DNA from: CAJXTB01 sp047626195
Lineage (GTDB): Bacteria; Myxococcota_A; UBA796; GCA-2862545
Length of the DNA: 10,138 nt
Reading direction: 5' to 3'
Assembly (NCBI GenBank): GCA_047626195.1
Contig: JBLHSN010000216.1
Location: 1-10,138 of the forward strand
This document shows, piece after piece, positions 1 to 7,069 of the stretch. Made by a program: the position numbers and the translations under genes. Within the stretch, counting starts at the first letter, position 1. Every line of letters begins with the position of its first letter. The notes below the pieces were generated by a model. The model saw only the letters and a program-made list of their open reading frames with translations. It made no database searches and was not told the origin of the DNA.

Positions 1-1179
1 GTCCGAGATGGAGACGGTGTAGGACTCGGCGACTTTAGAACCCGATCGGGTCAAATGATGGGTACACCCTCTTACATGGCGCCCGAGCAGTTCAATGATG
101 CCAAGACAGTCGACCACCGTGCGGACATCTTTGCTCTCGCCGCCGTTCTATACGAGGCTCTGACGGGTGAGCCGCCGTTCGGCACCGACGCATTGGTGGA
201 GATCTACGGACGTTCTGCCTCCGGCCAATTCACGCCCATCGAAAAGTGCCGCCCGGATGTTCCCCCACGTATCCGAGACGCCATTGAAGGCGCCCTACGT
301 CCCAAACCGAAAGACCGCCCGCAGAGTGTGGCCGAGTTCCGTGCCATTTGGCAGGCCTCCACACCGGTGCCGGCCAATCCGTGGACGGCCCAAAACCTGG
401 TCGACATGGCAGCGATTCGAGACGCCGAACATGCACTAAGCGCGGAAGATGACGGCTCTATCCCAGCCCCGGCCGCCAACAATCCGCCGGGCGACGGTCA
501 TACAATAGGCATCTCTGAGACCCGAGAAATCCACAGCCGAAAATGGCCGATAATGCTCCTACTTGGCGCCATAACAACAGTAACAGCTGTCCTAGCTGGC
601 GGGCTACTGAGCGCGAGTCTGTGGTGGATGTACGCCCCACAGCGCCCTGCTGCGGTCACCCAACCAACGGTCGACGCCACTCGTGAGCCGCTCCCACCGA
701 CCGCTCCCATCATTGCCACCGACCGGAATCCCAACCCCATTTCCGAACCTACGGCGGACGAGCCGACAATCGTCACACCCACGGCCCTACCCGCTCAAAC
801 CACGACTGCGTCGCCACGCCCGCAACGCACTCGCCCGCCTCGGGTTCAGCCCGAACCTATTGTTCCAATCGTGACTCCGACTGTGATTCCCGACCCTGTT
901 CCGCAACCCGCACCGACGCCCGTAGTCATTGTCCCAGCACCCGAGCCCGCGGTCCAGGACACCAACACCGCCACCCTCGTGATCAACGGCGGCGTTCGTA
1001 CGCACCTACTGGACACCGCCGGTGCGACGCATTCTGTGGAGTCTTCCCTGGAGCCCGGAGACTACACCTTGTGGGCCTTCTTCGACGCTAACGAACCCAC
1101 TCGAGTACTTCGCTTGTCCCTCACTCCCGGCGAACGCCGTGCCATCACGTGTTCCGGAGCTCAAAGAATATGTCGATGA
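1..1179 (+). CDS. Transmembrane Ser/Thr protein kinase, C-terminal part (5' end outside window)
   Basis: The frame is open from base 1, so the start lies upstream and the ATG at 55 is internal. The first codons look like the end of an activation loop, followed by GTPSYMAPEQ (P+1 loop and APE motif, subdomain VIII). Then come HRADIFALAAVLYEALTGEPPF (subdomains IX-X) and the PKDRPQS arginine of subdomain XI, so the fragment covers the C-lobe of a Hanks-type kinase. DFG, HRD and the ATP-binding lobe are off-window. A hydrophobic transmembrane helix lies at about nt 544-633, followed by a long Pro/Thr-rich spacer (about 634-957). A small C-terminal domain (about 958-1176) has beta-strand-like segments such as TATLVINGG and LEPGDYTLWAFF, resembling PEGA-type surface domains. 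The inferred topology is a cytoplasmic kinase with an external tail that could sense envelope ligands. The gene overlaps the next one by about 10 nt, suggesting an operon. Confidence 0.93.
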   Translation, partial: VRDGDGVGLGDFRTRSGQMMGTPSYMAPEQFNDAKTVDHRADIFALAAVLYEALTGEPPFGTDALVEIYGRSASGQFTPIEKCRPDVPPRIRDAIEGALRPKPKDRPQSVAEFRAIWQASTPVPANPWTAQNLVDMAAIRDAEHALSAEDDGSIPAPAANNPPGDGHTIGISETREIHSRKWPIMLLLGAITTVTAVLAGGLLSASLWWMYAPQRPAAVTQPTVDATREPLPPTAPIIATDRNPNPISEPTADEPTIVTPTALPAQTTTASPRPQRTRPPRVQPEPIVPIVTPTVIPDPVPQPAPTPVVIVPAPEPAVQDTNTATLVINGGVRTHLLDTAGATHSVESSLEPGDYTLWAFFDANEPTRVLRLSLTPGERRAITCSGAQRICR

Positions 1180-2084
1180 CTCGATTCGCCCTGTTGGCCT
1201 TGCTAGCAAGCTGTGCCTATGTGCCCAATGAGACCGTGAACGACGTGTACGACGCGGACGGCGACGGGTTCGAGTCGCCAAGGTGGGGCGGCGACGACTG
1301 CGACGACAACGACGACAGCATCAATCCAGGCGCCACTGAGCGCTACTACGACGGCGCGGACGGCAACTGCGACGGTCTCAATGACTTCGACCAAGACGGA
1401 GACGGGTTCAACGCCGGCGAGCGAGAGTTCGACGACTGCAATGATTTGAATCCCGACGTCAACCCAAGCGCTACGGAGCTGGACGGTGACAACATCGACA
1501 ACAACTGCGACGGAAACGTCGACGAAGGGTTCGGAGAGACCGACCGAGACCGAGATGGGTTCTTCGCCGAGACAAACGACTGCGATGACAGCGACGCCGA
1601 CATCAACCCAGACGCCCAAGAACGCTGGTACGACGGTGTAGACCAAGACTGCGACGGCTGGAGCGACTTCGATCAAGACCGCGACGGCATCGACAGCTCT
1701 TCGCACGGCGGCACCGACTGCGATGACACCAATACGTTCATCAATCCCAGCCAATCCGAGATTTGGTACGACGGTGTAGACCAAGACTGCGACGGTCGCA
1801 GCGACTTTGACCAAGACCGCGATGGATTCGACTCAGACGACCACGGCGGCGTGGACTGTGACGACACCCAGTCAGGCGTCAATCCTACGGCCACTGAGGT
1901 CTGGTACGACGGCATCAATCAAAACTGCGACACGCTCAGCGACTTCGACCGAGACGCCGATGGCTTCGACTCGGAAGACTACGACGGCGACGACTGCAAT
2001 GACAACAATAACAGCATCTATCCAGGTGCCGAAGACCCCCTGCTCGATGGCATTGACCAAAACTGTGACGGCGGCTTTAGGTAA
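1170..2084 (+). CDS. Lipoprotein with six MopE-type metal-binding repeats
   Basis: The protein is about 304 aa and strongly acidic. A short hydrophobic leader ends in LLASC, a good lipobox, so lipidation and surface or periplasmic location are likely. The rest is six repeats of about 38-46 residues on the plan DxDGF...DCDDxxxxINPxAxExWYDGxDQxCDG. This matches the putative metal-binding motif family named after the MopE copper-binding protein (Pfam Cu-binding_MopE). Each repeat carries two Cys and many Asp, so calcium or other metal binding is plausible, but the ligand is not shown. Start choice: ATG 1170 has GGAG at 1156-1159, ten bases away. ATG 1176 overlaps the kinase TGA as ATGA and gives a shorter leader; GTG 1149 would give a longer leader but lacks a ribosome site. 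The gene is probably translationally coupled to the kinase. Its stop overlaps the stop of the convergent regulator. Confidence 0.9.
   Translation: MSMTRFALLALLASCAYVPNETVNDVYDADGDGFESPRWGGDDCDDNDDSINPGATERYYDGADGNCDGLNDFDQDGDGFNAGEREFDDCNDLNPDVNPSATELDGDNIDNNCDGNVDEGFGETDRDRDGFFAETNDCDDSDADINPDAQERWYDGVDQDCDGWSDFDQDRDGIDSSSHGGTDCDDTNTFINPSQSEIWYDGVDQDCDGRSDFDQDRDGFDSDDHGGVDCDDTQSGVNPTATEVWYDGINQNCDTLSDFDRDADGFDSEDYDGDDCNDNNNSIYPGAEDPLLDGIDQNCDGGFR
1626..1795 (+). repeat. Intragenic direct repeat, two identical 32-nt copies
   Basis: The 32 bases at 1626-1657 recur exactly at 1764-1795, a spacing of 138 nt or 46 codons. Both encode WYDGVDQDCDG in repeats 3 and 4 of the MopE-type lipoprotein. 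Identity at the DNA level, including third positions, indicates recent duplication or gene conversion among repeat units. Confidence 0.9.
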
Positions 2085-3024
2085 CGACCTCAGCTACGTA
2101 GGCGCGCACCTGCGATAGCCGCCGTTCAATCACCGCTCCCGAAAAACCACCGTCTTCCAGATCCTTCCGGACGCGGTGAATCAGCACGTTCAGTCGCTCT
2201 TCCGAGTCCGCTGCAGACTTGCCCCACACCCCAACCCGAAGGTCCCGAGCGTCACACCAGCCTCGCTCGCTCAGCAGTACGCCGCTGGCTTGGTCGCGCA
2301 CAATGCCCTGCATGAGCTGCCACAACAACGCTACTCGCGTCCCTGCAGTGATGAGCACTTCACCACCGGACTCCCGATGCGACATCCGCGCTACTGCTCG
2401 TGGCTTCGACAATGTGGCGTGCAACACGTACGGGAATGGCGCATCTGACATGGCAACGGTCGGCGCGACCTCGCCGACACTCTCCTGCACAACGTAGGAA
2501 TGTTCGCCAACATCAAAGGGCTCGTCCGGCTGAAGTAGTGAGTAATCGCCGTTCCGGTTCAGCCAAATGCCATCGTCGCGAAACACTACCTCAGCGGCAT
2601 CCGGCCCTCGTGTACGCAGCTGAGACTCAGCGTCTGGACCTATCCGAACGCGAGAATCACGGACTGGCACAGCGATGTTTCGCGACGCGTCGACCAACAG
2701 ATACGCGCGCGCCGCAGCCGAACGGACCTGGTCCCGCACACCGCGAATCACAAGCTCCACGCCGTCACCGAAGCACACCCGGTCCCCACTCTTGAGACCG
2801 ACAATGCCAGCCAGAGGCCGACCGTTGATGGTGGTGCCATTGCGACTCTTCAAGTCTTCAATACGAACACCGGCACTGTCGACCCACAGCGCCGCGTGGC
2901 GAGTGGACACCGTTGCATCCGTCAGCACCACATCGTTGTTGGGGCCTCGGCCCACGTAGACCGGGGTCGAGGACAACGCCACGGACCGAGCGTCTACCTG
3001 GTCCCAGCCGAGTTCCCAGCGCAT
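2077..3024 (-). CDS. FHA-domain protein with C-terminal winged-helix DNA-binding domain
   Basis: The protein is 315 aa. Residues about 1-95 are a canonical FHA domain: GR at 25-26, SxRH at 40-43 and SRNGTxxNG at 60-68, the residues that bind phosphothreonine peptides. Residues about 108-180 look like a second, degenerate FHA-like fold (RIGPD; LLQPDEPFDVGEHSYVV) lacking the SxRH and NG residues. Residues about 223-312 resemble an OmpR/PhoB-type winged helix (WCDARDLRVGVWG, then LNVLIHRVRKDLED, then IERRLSQVRAYV). No receiver domain is present, so regulation would come through FHA binding of a phosphoprotein rather than Asp phosphorylation. ATG 3024 has GGAG (complement of 3030-3033) five bases upstream. 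The gene is convergent with the kinase/MopE pair and overlaps it by 8 nt. A role downstream of the nearby kinase is inference only. Confidence 0.88.
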   Translation of the reverse strand: MRWELGWDQVDARSVALSSTPVYVGRGPNNDVVLTDATVSTRHAALWVDSAGVRIEDLKSRNGTTINGRPLAGIVGLKSGDRVCFGDGVELVIRGVRDQVRSAAARAYLLVDASRNIAVPVRDSRVRIGPDAESQLRTRGPDAAEVVFRDDGIWLNRNGDYSLLQPDEPFDVGEHSYVVQESVGEVAPTVAMSDAPFPYVLHATLSKPRAVARMSHRESGGEVLITAGTRVALLWQLMQGIVRDQASGVLLSERGWCDARDLRVGVWGKSAADSEERLNVLIHRVRKDLEDGGFSGAVIERRLSQVRAYVAEVVT

Positions 3025-3116
3025 GTCGTCTCCATCTACAAGGGCTCAAACGCGATGTATCACAACCAGCACCTCTGAAATGCGACTGAAACAACAGACA
3101 GGACCCTCACTCATAC

Positions 3117-3130
3117 GTTGTGTGCACAAC
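3117..3130. promoter_or_regulatory. Inverted repeat in the divergent intergenic region
   Basis: Arms GTTGTG and CACAAC are separated by TG, with a perfect TGTGCACA core (3121-3128). The repeat lies 20 bases before the ATG of the acidic lipoprotein and about 90 bases upstream of the divergent FHA regulator. It could be an operator shared by both genes or a hairpin in the 5' leader. No convincing -35/-10 pair was found in this gap. Confidence 0.3.
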
Positions 3131-3150
3131 AACCGACCCACGGAGTCCTC

Positions 3151-4422
3151 ATGACCTTCCAAGCTACCCTGACCCGCCTTGCTCCCCTGTGTATTCTGCT
3201 TGCCATGGCCTGCGATGATCAGACACTCAACGCCGACGGTACGCCAACCGACACCACCAACCAGCCGAGTGACCGCAGCACCGGCCGCGCTGCGGTGAGT
3301 GGTTCGGTCGACGGGGAAACTCAGATCGGTGCGGTCACCGCATTCCGCGTCCAAGCCGACGGAAGCCTCACTGCCGTGTCAGAATCCACCAACGTCAGCG
3401 AAGACGGCTCCTACCGCGTCGACGTCGAGTTGGACGGTGAAGCCGACGCGAACAGCGCACTCATCATCGCGAGCTCCAGCGCTGCTACCGCCGGTGCGGT
3501 GAGGGTGATGGGCGAGCTTGCCGCAGACGCCGAAGCCACGGCAAATACGATAGACAGAGAGTCAACCACCGAAGTTGGCGTCTTCCTTGAGCTCGTAGCA
3601 GATGGCATGACCGAAGCAGATGGCAACGAGAGCGGCATGATCGACGCACTCATCAGCGCACACGTCGCCGCAAGCGCATCGGGCGACAGCGAAGTGGGAG
3701 GTCTGGCAGAGGCTGTCTTGAGCGTCCTTGTCACCTTGGATGCCACCGCCGAACAACACGCCAACGCCAACGAAGCCGCGATGGAAGACGCAGAAGGCGA
3801 CCTCACCCTCGACACCTTGTTGATGCTTGGCTTCAACGAAGTCACGCTGAGCATCGCTATCCACGCTGCCGCCGAAGCCACCACTGCCGAAGCCAGTAAC
3901 AGCGGCTCGGCTGACTCTGAAGCCATGCTTGCCACTGAAATTGAACGCATCCGTGGAGAGCTCGCTGCTCAGATTGTCGCGGATAGCTCTGTGAACATAG
4001 GACTCACCGTCATTGGAACCGCAAGTGTCGAAGACAACAATGACTCCCTGCTGGGCGACCTCCTTGGCGAGCCCGACCTGACCGTTGGTGTGAACCTGTC
4101 GCAGTCGTGGGACGCTTGGTCGGACTCGTTGATGATCATTCTCGAGACCGATCTGTCCGCAGAGTCACGCACCGCAATGGAAGAGGCCGACCAGGCTGCT
4201 GCAGAGGCCGAGACTGAGCTTGAGATTGTCCTGAACGCCGCGTTTGCCGCGGAGAGCGATGCCCAAGCGCGCGCCGAGACTACCGCCCAAGCAATGGCTG
4301 ACTTCGAAGCGACAGTGCGCGCCGACGCACGGGTCCAAGCCTTGGCCGACACCGACTTTGGGGAGGCAGGAGCCGAATCCATGACCGACATCCTCATCCA
4401 GGTACACGCTTCAGTGGACTAA
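3151..4422 (+). CDS. Acidic Ala/Glu-rich predicted lipoprotein, function unknown
   Basis: The protein is 423 aa and I do not recognise it as a named family. ATG 3151 has GGAG at 3142-3145, five bases away; an upstream in-frame TTG at 3118 has no such support. Residues 1-20 are a hydrophobic leader ending LLAMA, followed by Cys21, a somewhat loose lipobox. The residues after Cys are Asp-Asp, which in E. coli favours inner-membrane retention; whether that rule holds here is unknown. Residues about 46-112 have alternating strands (AVSGSVDG, GAVTAFRVQ, GSYRVDVELDG, SALIIASS), suggesting a small beta-sandwich of the carboxypeptidase-regulatory or Ig-like kind. From about 115 to the end the sequence is Ala/Glu/Asp-rich and mostly helical, with coiled-coil-like stretches around 195-275 and 335-400. 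A probable terminator follows, so the gene looks monocistronic. It is divergent from the FHA regulator, which might control it. Confidence 0.85.
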   Translation: MTFQATLTRLAPLCILLAMACDDQTLNADGTPTDTTNQPSDRSTGRAAVSGSVDGETQIGAVTAFRVQADGSLTAVSESTNVSEDGSYRVDVELDGEADANSALIIASSSAATAGAVRVMGELAADAEATANTIDRESTTEVGVFLELVADGMTEADGNESGMIDALISAHVAASASGDSEVGGLAEAVLSVLVTLDATAEQHANANEAAMEDAEGDLTLDTLLMLGFNEVTLSIAIHAAAEATTAEASNSGSADSEAMLATEIERIRGELAAQIVADSSVNIGLTVIGTASVEDNNDSLLGDLLGEPDLTVGVNLSQSWDAWSDSLMIILETDLSAESRTAMEEADQAAAEAETELEIVLNAAFAAESDAQARAETTAQAMADFEATVRADARVQALADTDFGEAGAESMTDILIQVHASVD

Positions 4423-4445
4423 CTCCTGGCCACCGGCAAAGACTC

Positions 4446-4476
4446 GGCCCGCAGCCTCTGTGCGAGTCGGGCCTTT
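4446..4476 (+). terminator. Probable Rho-independent terminator
   Basis: GGCCCG (4446-4451) can pair with CGGGCC (4468-4473). Alternatively GGCCCGCA pairs with TGCG and GGCC across a five-base bulge, with loop GCCTCTG. A short T-rich run (TTTCTGTGT) follows. It lies 23 bases after the acidic lipoprotein stop and before the SDR gene. The imperfect stem and weak T-tract keep confidence moderate. Confidence 0.5.
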
Positions 4477-4521
4477 CTGTGTCTGCCGCTCATCGCCCGT
4501 TACACCGCCAGCGGAGGTGCC

Positions 4522-5349
4522 ATGTCCACCCGTTCTCTCGCCGACCGTGTTGTCATCGTCACTGGAGCCTCGCTTGGTGTCGGACTTGCCTGCGCCCAAG
4601 CCTTCTCAGCCCAAGGGTGTTCCGTCGTCCTTGTTGCCCGCCGCCAAGGCCCATTAGATGAGGCTATCGCCAGCCTCGCCCATCCCGAACGGGCGCTGAC
4701 CATCACCGCAGACCTGATGTTGTCAGAGTCCCCGGGACTCATTGTCAGCAAGACGATGGCGCATTTTGGCCGCGTCGATGGCCTCATCAACAATGCTGGC
4801 GCCCACTTCCGCGGATCGGTGATGAGCCAGCCCGCAGAGACGTTGGCCAGCATGGTCGACGTCAACCTTCGTGCCCCCATCCACCTCACCCGATTGGTCC
4901 TCGACGAGCTGCAGCGTCACGGCGGATTCGTCGTGCACGTCGCCAGTCTGGCCGGGCGCCTCCCTCTCGATGGTGCGTCCACCTATTCAGCTACCAAGTT
5001 CGGCCTGCGCGCCTTCAGCTTGGCCCTGAACGAAGAGCTACGCGGGACCGGCGTCAACAGCTGCATCGTCAGCCCAGGCCCAGTGGATACCGGCTTCATC
5101 ATGGACGACATTGACCAAGTCGATGACATCGTGTTTAGCCAGAAGATGTGTACCGCTGAGGCTGTTGCCAACATGGTCGTAGACTGCGCACGCGATGGCA
5201 CTGCCGAGCGCGCATGGCCACCCGGTGGGGCCAAGTTGGCCACATTTGCCTACTTGGTTCCTTCGTTCCGCCGGTGGCTCAAGCCCATGATGCGCCGCAA
5301 AGGAAAGCGAGCAAAAGACGCCATCAAAGCCAAGCAAAACCCGTCATGA
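4522..5349 (+). CDS. Short-chain dehydrogenase/reductase (SDR family)
   Basis: The protein is 275 aa, a normal length for a classical SDR. The Rossmann glycine motif TGASLGVG is at 14-21 and NNAG at 90-93. The catalytic tetrad is complete: Asn115, Ser142, Tyr155 and Lys159 (YSATK). SPGPVDTGF follows the active site. Arg40-Arg41 at the end of beta-strand 2 (VARR) favours NADP(H) over NAD(H). The C-terminus is Lys/Arg-rich (about 245-270) after a short hydrophobic patch (FAYLVPSF), suggesting loose membrane association as in several lipid-acting SDRs; the substrate cannot be named. ATG 4522 has GGAGG at 4513-4517, four bases away. Its stop overlaps the start of the next gene as ATGA, so the two are probably translationally coupled. 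Confidence 0.95.
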   Translation: MSTRSLADRVVIVTGASLGVGLACAQAFSAQGCSVVLVARRQGPLDEAIASLAHPERALTITADLMLSESPGLIVSKTMAHFGRVDGLINNAGAHFRGSVMSQPAETLASMVDVNLRAPIHLTRLVLDELQRHGGFVVHVASLAGRLPLDGASTYSATKFGLRAFSLALNEELRGTGVNSCIVSPGPVDTGFIMDDIDQVDDIVFSQKMCTAEAVANMVVDCARDGTAERAWPPGGAKLATFAYLVPSFRRWLKPMMRRKGKRAKDAIKAKQNPS

Positions 5350-5960
5350 CGCTTCACGAACGACTGAAGACTGTCTGGTCGGCCATTGGCGCTTCAACAG
5401 AACCACCGACCGTCGAGCTACTCGCCGCATGGTCCGGACCCGAGCGGCACTACCACGACCTGACGCATCTACGGTCCATGCTCGACGGCCTCGACACCTA
5501 CCGGCACCTCGCAGCCCATGCGAATGCCGTGGCACTAGCCATCTGGTTTCATGACGCCGTGCAAGACCCGCTCAGAAGCGACGACGAAGAACGCAGCGGC
5601 GCCTTGGCCCATGACGCGCTGACGAAAGCGGGATGCCAAGGTCTGGCCGTACACGTGCGGGACATGATTCTGGCAACGAAGACCCACGCCCAAACAGATG
5701 ACCCGGACACCGCCCTACTGTTGGACTTGGACCTTGCTATTCTTGGCCAATCACGCCCCATTTACGAGCGCTATGTGCGGGGTGTACGCGCCGAATACAG
5801 CGCAGTCAGCGACGAGCAGTGGCGGGCCGGACGGAGTGCCGTACTGACCATGCTTCTCGACAAGCCACTGTACAATACCGCCCTGTTTCGCGCTGCATTC
5901 GACGACCAAGCCCGCCTCAACCTGACCGACGAACGCACGGCACTCGCGACGCTGCTCTAG
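5346..5960 (+). CDS. HD-superfamily metal-dependent phosphohydrolase (COG4339 type)
   Basis: The protein is 204 aa. RHYHDLTHL (34-42), WFHDAVQDP (67-75) and EERS (81-84) are the signature of the COG4339 group of predicted HD-superfamily hydrolases; LDLDLAILG further on also fits. His35/His37/His41 and the His69-Asp70 pair are the likely metal ligands. The substrate is not established for the group; some members carry a misleading automatic label referring to an NMDA receptor subunit. ATG 5346 overlaps the SDR stop (ATGA), so translation is probably coupled. A longer in-frame reading from 5214 lies wholly inside the SDR gene and is rejected. The 3' end overlaps the stop of the convergent esterase by four bases (CTAG). 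A functional link to the SDR is inferred from coupling only. Confidence 0.9.
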   Translation: MTLHERLKTVWSAIGASTEPPTVELLAAWSGPERHYHDLTHLRSMLDGLDTYRHLAAHANAVALAIWFHDAVQDPLRSDDEERSGALAHDALTKAGCQGLAVHVRDMILATKTHAQTDDPDTALLLDLDLAILGQSRPIYERYVRGVRAEYSAVSDEQWRAGRSAVLTMLLDKPLYNTALFRAAFDDQARLNLTDERTALATLL

Positions 5961-6778
5961 TCGGCGTCTCGCTCAGCTGCGTGGAACCGGACATGGTCCG
6001 CGAGCACCGTGCCGATGAAGTAGTAGCTGTGGTCGTAGCCTGGGTGCCGGCGAACGTTCAGTGCCACGCCCGCAGTCTTCGCCGCGTCTTCCAAGAACTC
6101 GGTCTTCAACTGCTCTTCAAGGAAACCGTCATCCAGTCCTTGGTCGACCAAGATCGGTCCACGCCAACCCTTTTCGGCCAGCAACAACGACGCGTCTTGG
6201 TCCCGGTGGGCGGCAGCGTGGTCCCCCAAGTACAATCGCAGGACCTTCTCGCCCCACGGACAGCGAGTGGCTGATGCAATCGGCGAGATGGCGCTGATAC
6301 TGTCGAATACATCTGGGTTGGACAAACCCAAGACCAGCGCACCATGACCGCCCATCGAGTGGCCAGTAATGCCGACGGGCCCCTCCAAGTCGTAGTGACG
6401 CTGAACCAGAGGAATCAGTTCATCGATAATGTAGGTGCGCATCTGGAAGTGTTGTGACCATGGGGCTTCGGTCGCGTCCAAGTAGAAGCTTGCTCCCTGG
6501 CCCATATCGTAGCCATCGTCATTGGGGACGCCGGCTCCGCGTGGGCTTGTGTCCGGACACAACACTGCGGTACTCGTGGCCGTAGCCGCAGCCTGAAAGC
6601 AGCCTTTGGTGATCACGTTTTGTTCCGTGCAGGTCAGTCCAGACAGGAACACCAGCAGCGACTTGGGCGACTCGGGGAGGAACAGACCCAACCGCATGGT
6701 CGTTCCCGTAGACGACGATTCGTGCTCGAGCACCCACTGCGTACCGCCGGCACAGGCATGTTTTTCGAGGATCTGCAT
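5957..6778 (-). CDS. fghA: S-formylglutathione hydrolase
   Basis: The protein is 273 aa, close to the usual length of about 278. It hydrolyses S-formylglutathione to formate and glutathione, the second step of glutathione-dependent formaldehyde detoxification, in the cytoplasm. The family hallmarks are all visible: SGLTCTEQN (conserved Cys50), PDTSPRG, the nucleophile elbow GHSMGGHGAL (Ser141), DQGLDDGFL (acid Asp217) and GYDHSYYFI (His250). Spacing agrees with human esterase D. The reading frame extends 40 codons further upstream, to 6898, but ATG 6778 has GGAG six bases upstream and gives the family N-terminus. The partner class III alcohol dehydrogenase (frmA/adhC) is not in this window, so the gene stands apart from the usual pair. 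It converges with the HD hydrolase and shares overlapping stop codons. Confidence 0.95.
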   Translation of the reverse strand: MQILEKHACAGGTQWVLEHESSSTGTTMRLGLFLPESPKSLLVFLSGLTCTEQNVITKGCFQAAATATSTAVLCPDTSPRGAGVPNDDGYDMGQGASFYLDATEAPWSQHFQMRTYIIDELIPLVQRHYDLEGPVGITGHSMGGHGALVLGLSNPDVFDSISAISPIASATRCPWGEKVLRLYLGDHAAAHRDQDASLLLAEKGWRGPILVDQGLDDGFLEEQLKTEFLEDAAKTAGVALNVRRHPGYDHSYYFIGTVLADHVRFHAAERDAD

Positions 6779-7069
6779 CAAAGACTCCAGGGCAACAGGG
6801 ACGCCGGCAGCCCTAGCGAGGTCGCAGTCCACCGGCCACGCGATTGTCAAACAGCCCCCCACCCAATGGCCTTGCGCCCCGTAGAGCCCGATGTACAAAT
6901 AGGTTGCTATCCATGCATTTCCTATGCATAAATTTTAAAAGAGGAGCACATAAGCACATAAAACGGCATGCATCTCTTCCAAAGAACGTAGTTGGAACGA
7001 CTGCCGCGGAAAAAAAAATCTATCCTCAAAGTGTTGGTACTGTTTCTACCCCGTCCGATTGGAGCACTC
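6779..7069. other. Divergent intergenic region with AT-rich, repeat-rich patch
   Basis: About 290 bp lie between two divergent genes. Bases 6890-6965 are much more AT-rich than the surroundings. They contain ATGCAT palindromes at 6913-6918 and 6924-6929, with a third at 6968-6973, plus TTTTAAAA at 6933-6940. A tandem 8-bp repeat (AGCACATA twice) lies at 6945-6960 and a run of nine A at 7010-7018. A weak sigma70-like pair toward the right could be TTGCTA (6904-6909) and CATAAA (6927-6932), 17 bases apart. No convincing gene was seen. Probable role: promoters for both neighbours. Confidence 0.45.

Noticed and set aside
1203..1814. 203-codon open frame antisense to the MopE-type gene
   Set aside because: It is a hydrophobic Val/Ala shadow created by the Asp-rich repeats (GAC/GTC on opposite strands), with no ribosome site and fully inside a clear gene.
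1170..2084. CRISPR-like or tandem DNA repeat array
   Set aside because: The periodicity is that of codons for MopE-type protein repeats in an intact frame, with variable unit length and sequence.
3411..3950. 179-codon antisense frame in the acidic lipoprotein gene
   Set aside because: It is low-complexity Ala/Ser sequence mirroring Ala/Glu codons, with no motifs, and the plus-strand gene has start, signal and terminator support.
5214..5345. 44-residue N-terminal extension of the HD hydrolase
   Set aside because: It lies entirely within the SDR gene; ATG 5346 gives the family N-terminus and an ATGA overlap.
6779..6898. 40-residue N-terminal extension of S-formylglutathione hydrolase
   Set aside because: ATG 6778 has GGAG at six bases and gives the family N-terminus; the extension has no family similarity and no ribosome site.
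6968..6991. Short leader peptide ORF (ATG 6968 to TAG) in the divergent gap
   Set aside because: It has only seven codons, the GAGGAG at 6941-6946 is too far upstream, and there is no attenuator-like structure.
6992..7069. TTG start with KKK-rich extension of the VMO-like protein
   Set aside because: No ribosome site precedes it, whereas ATG 7070 has GGAG at five bases; kept only as an alternative because the shorter signal peptide lacks a basic n-region.
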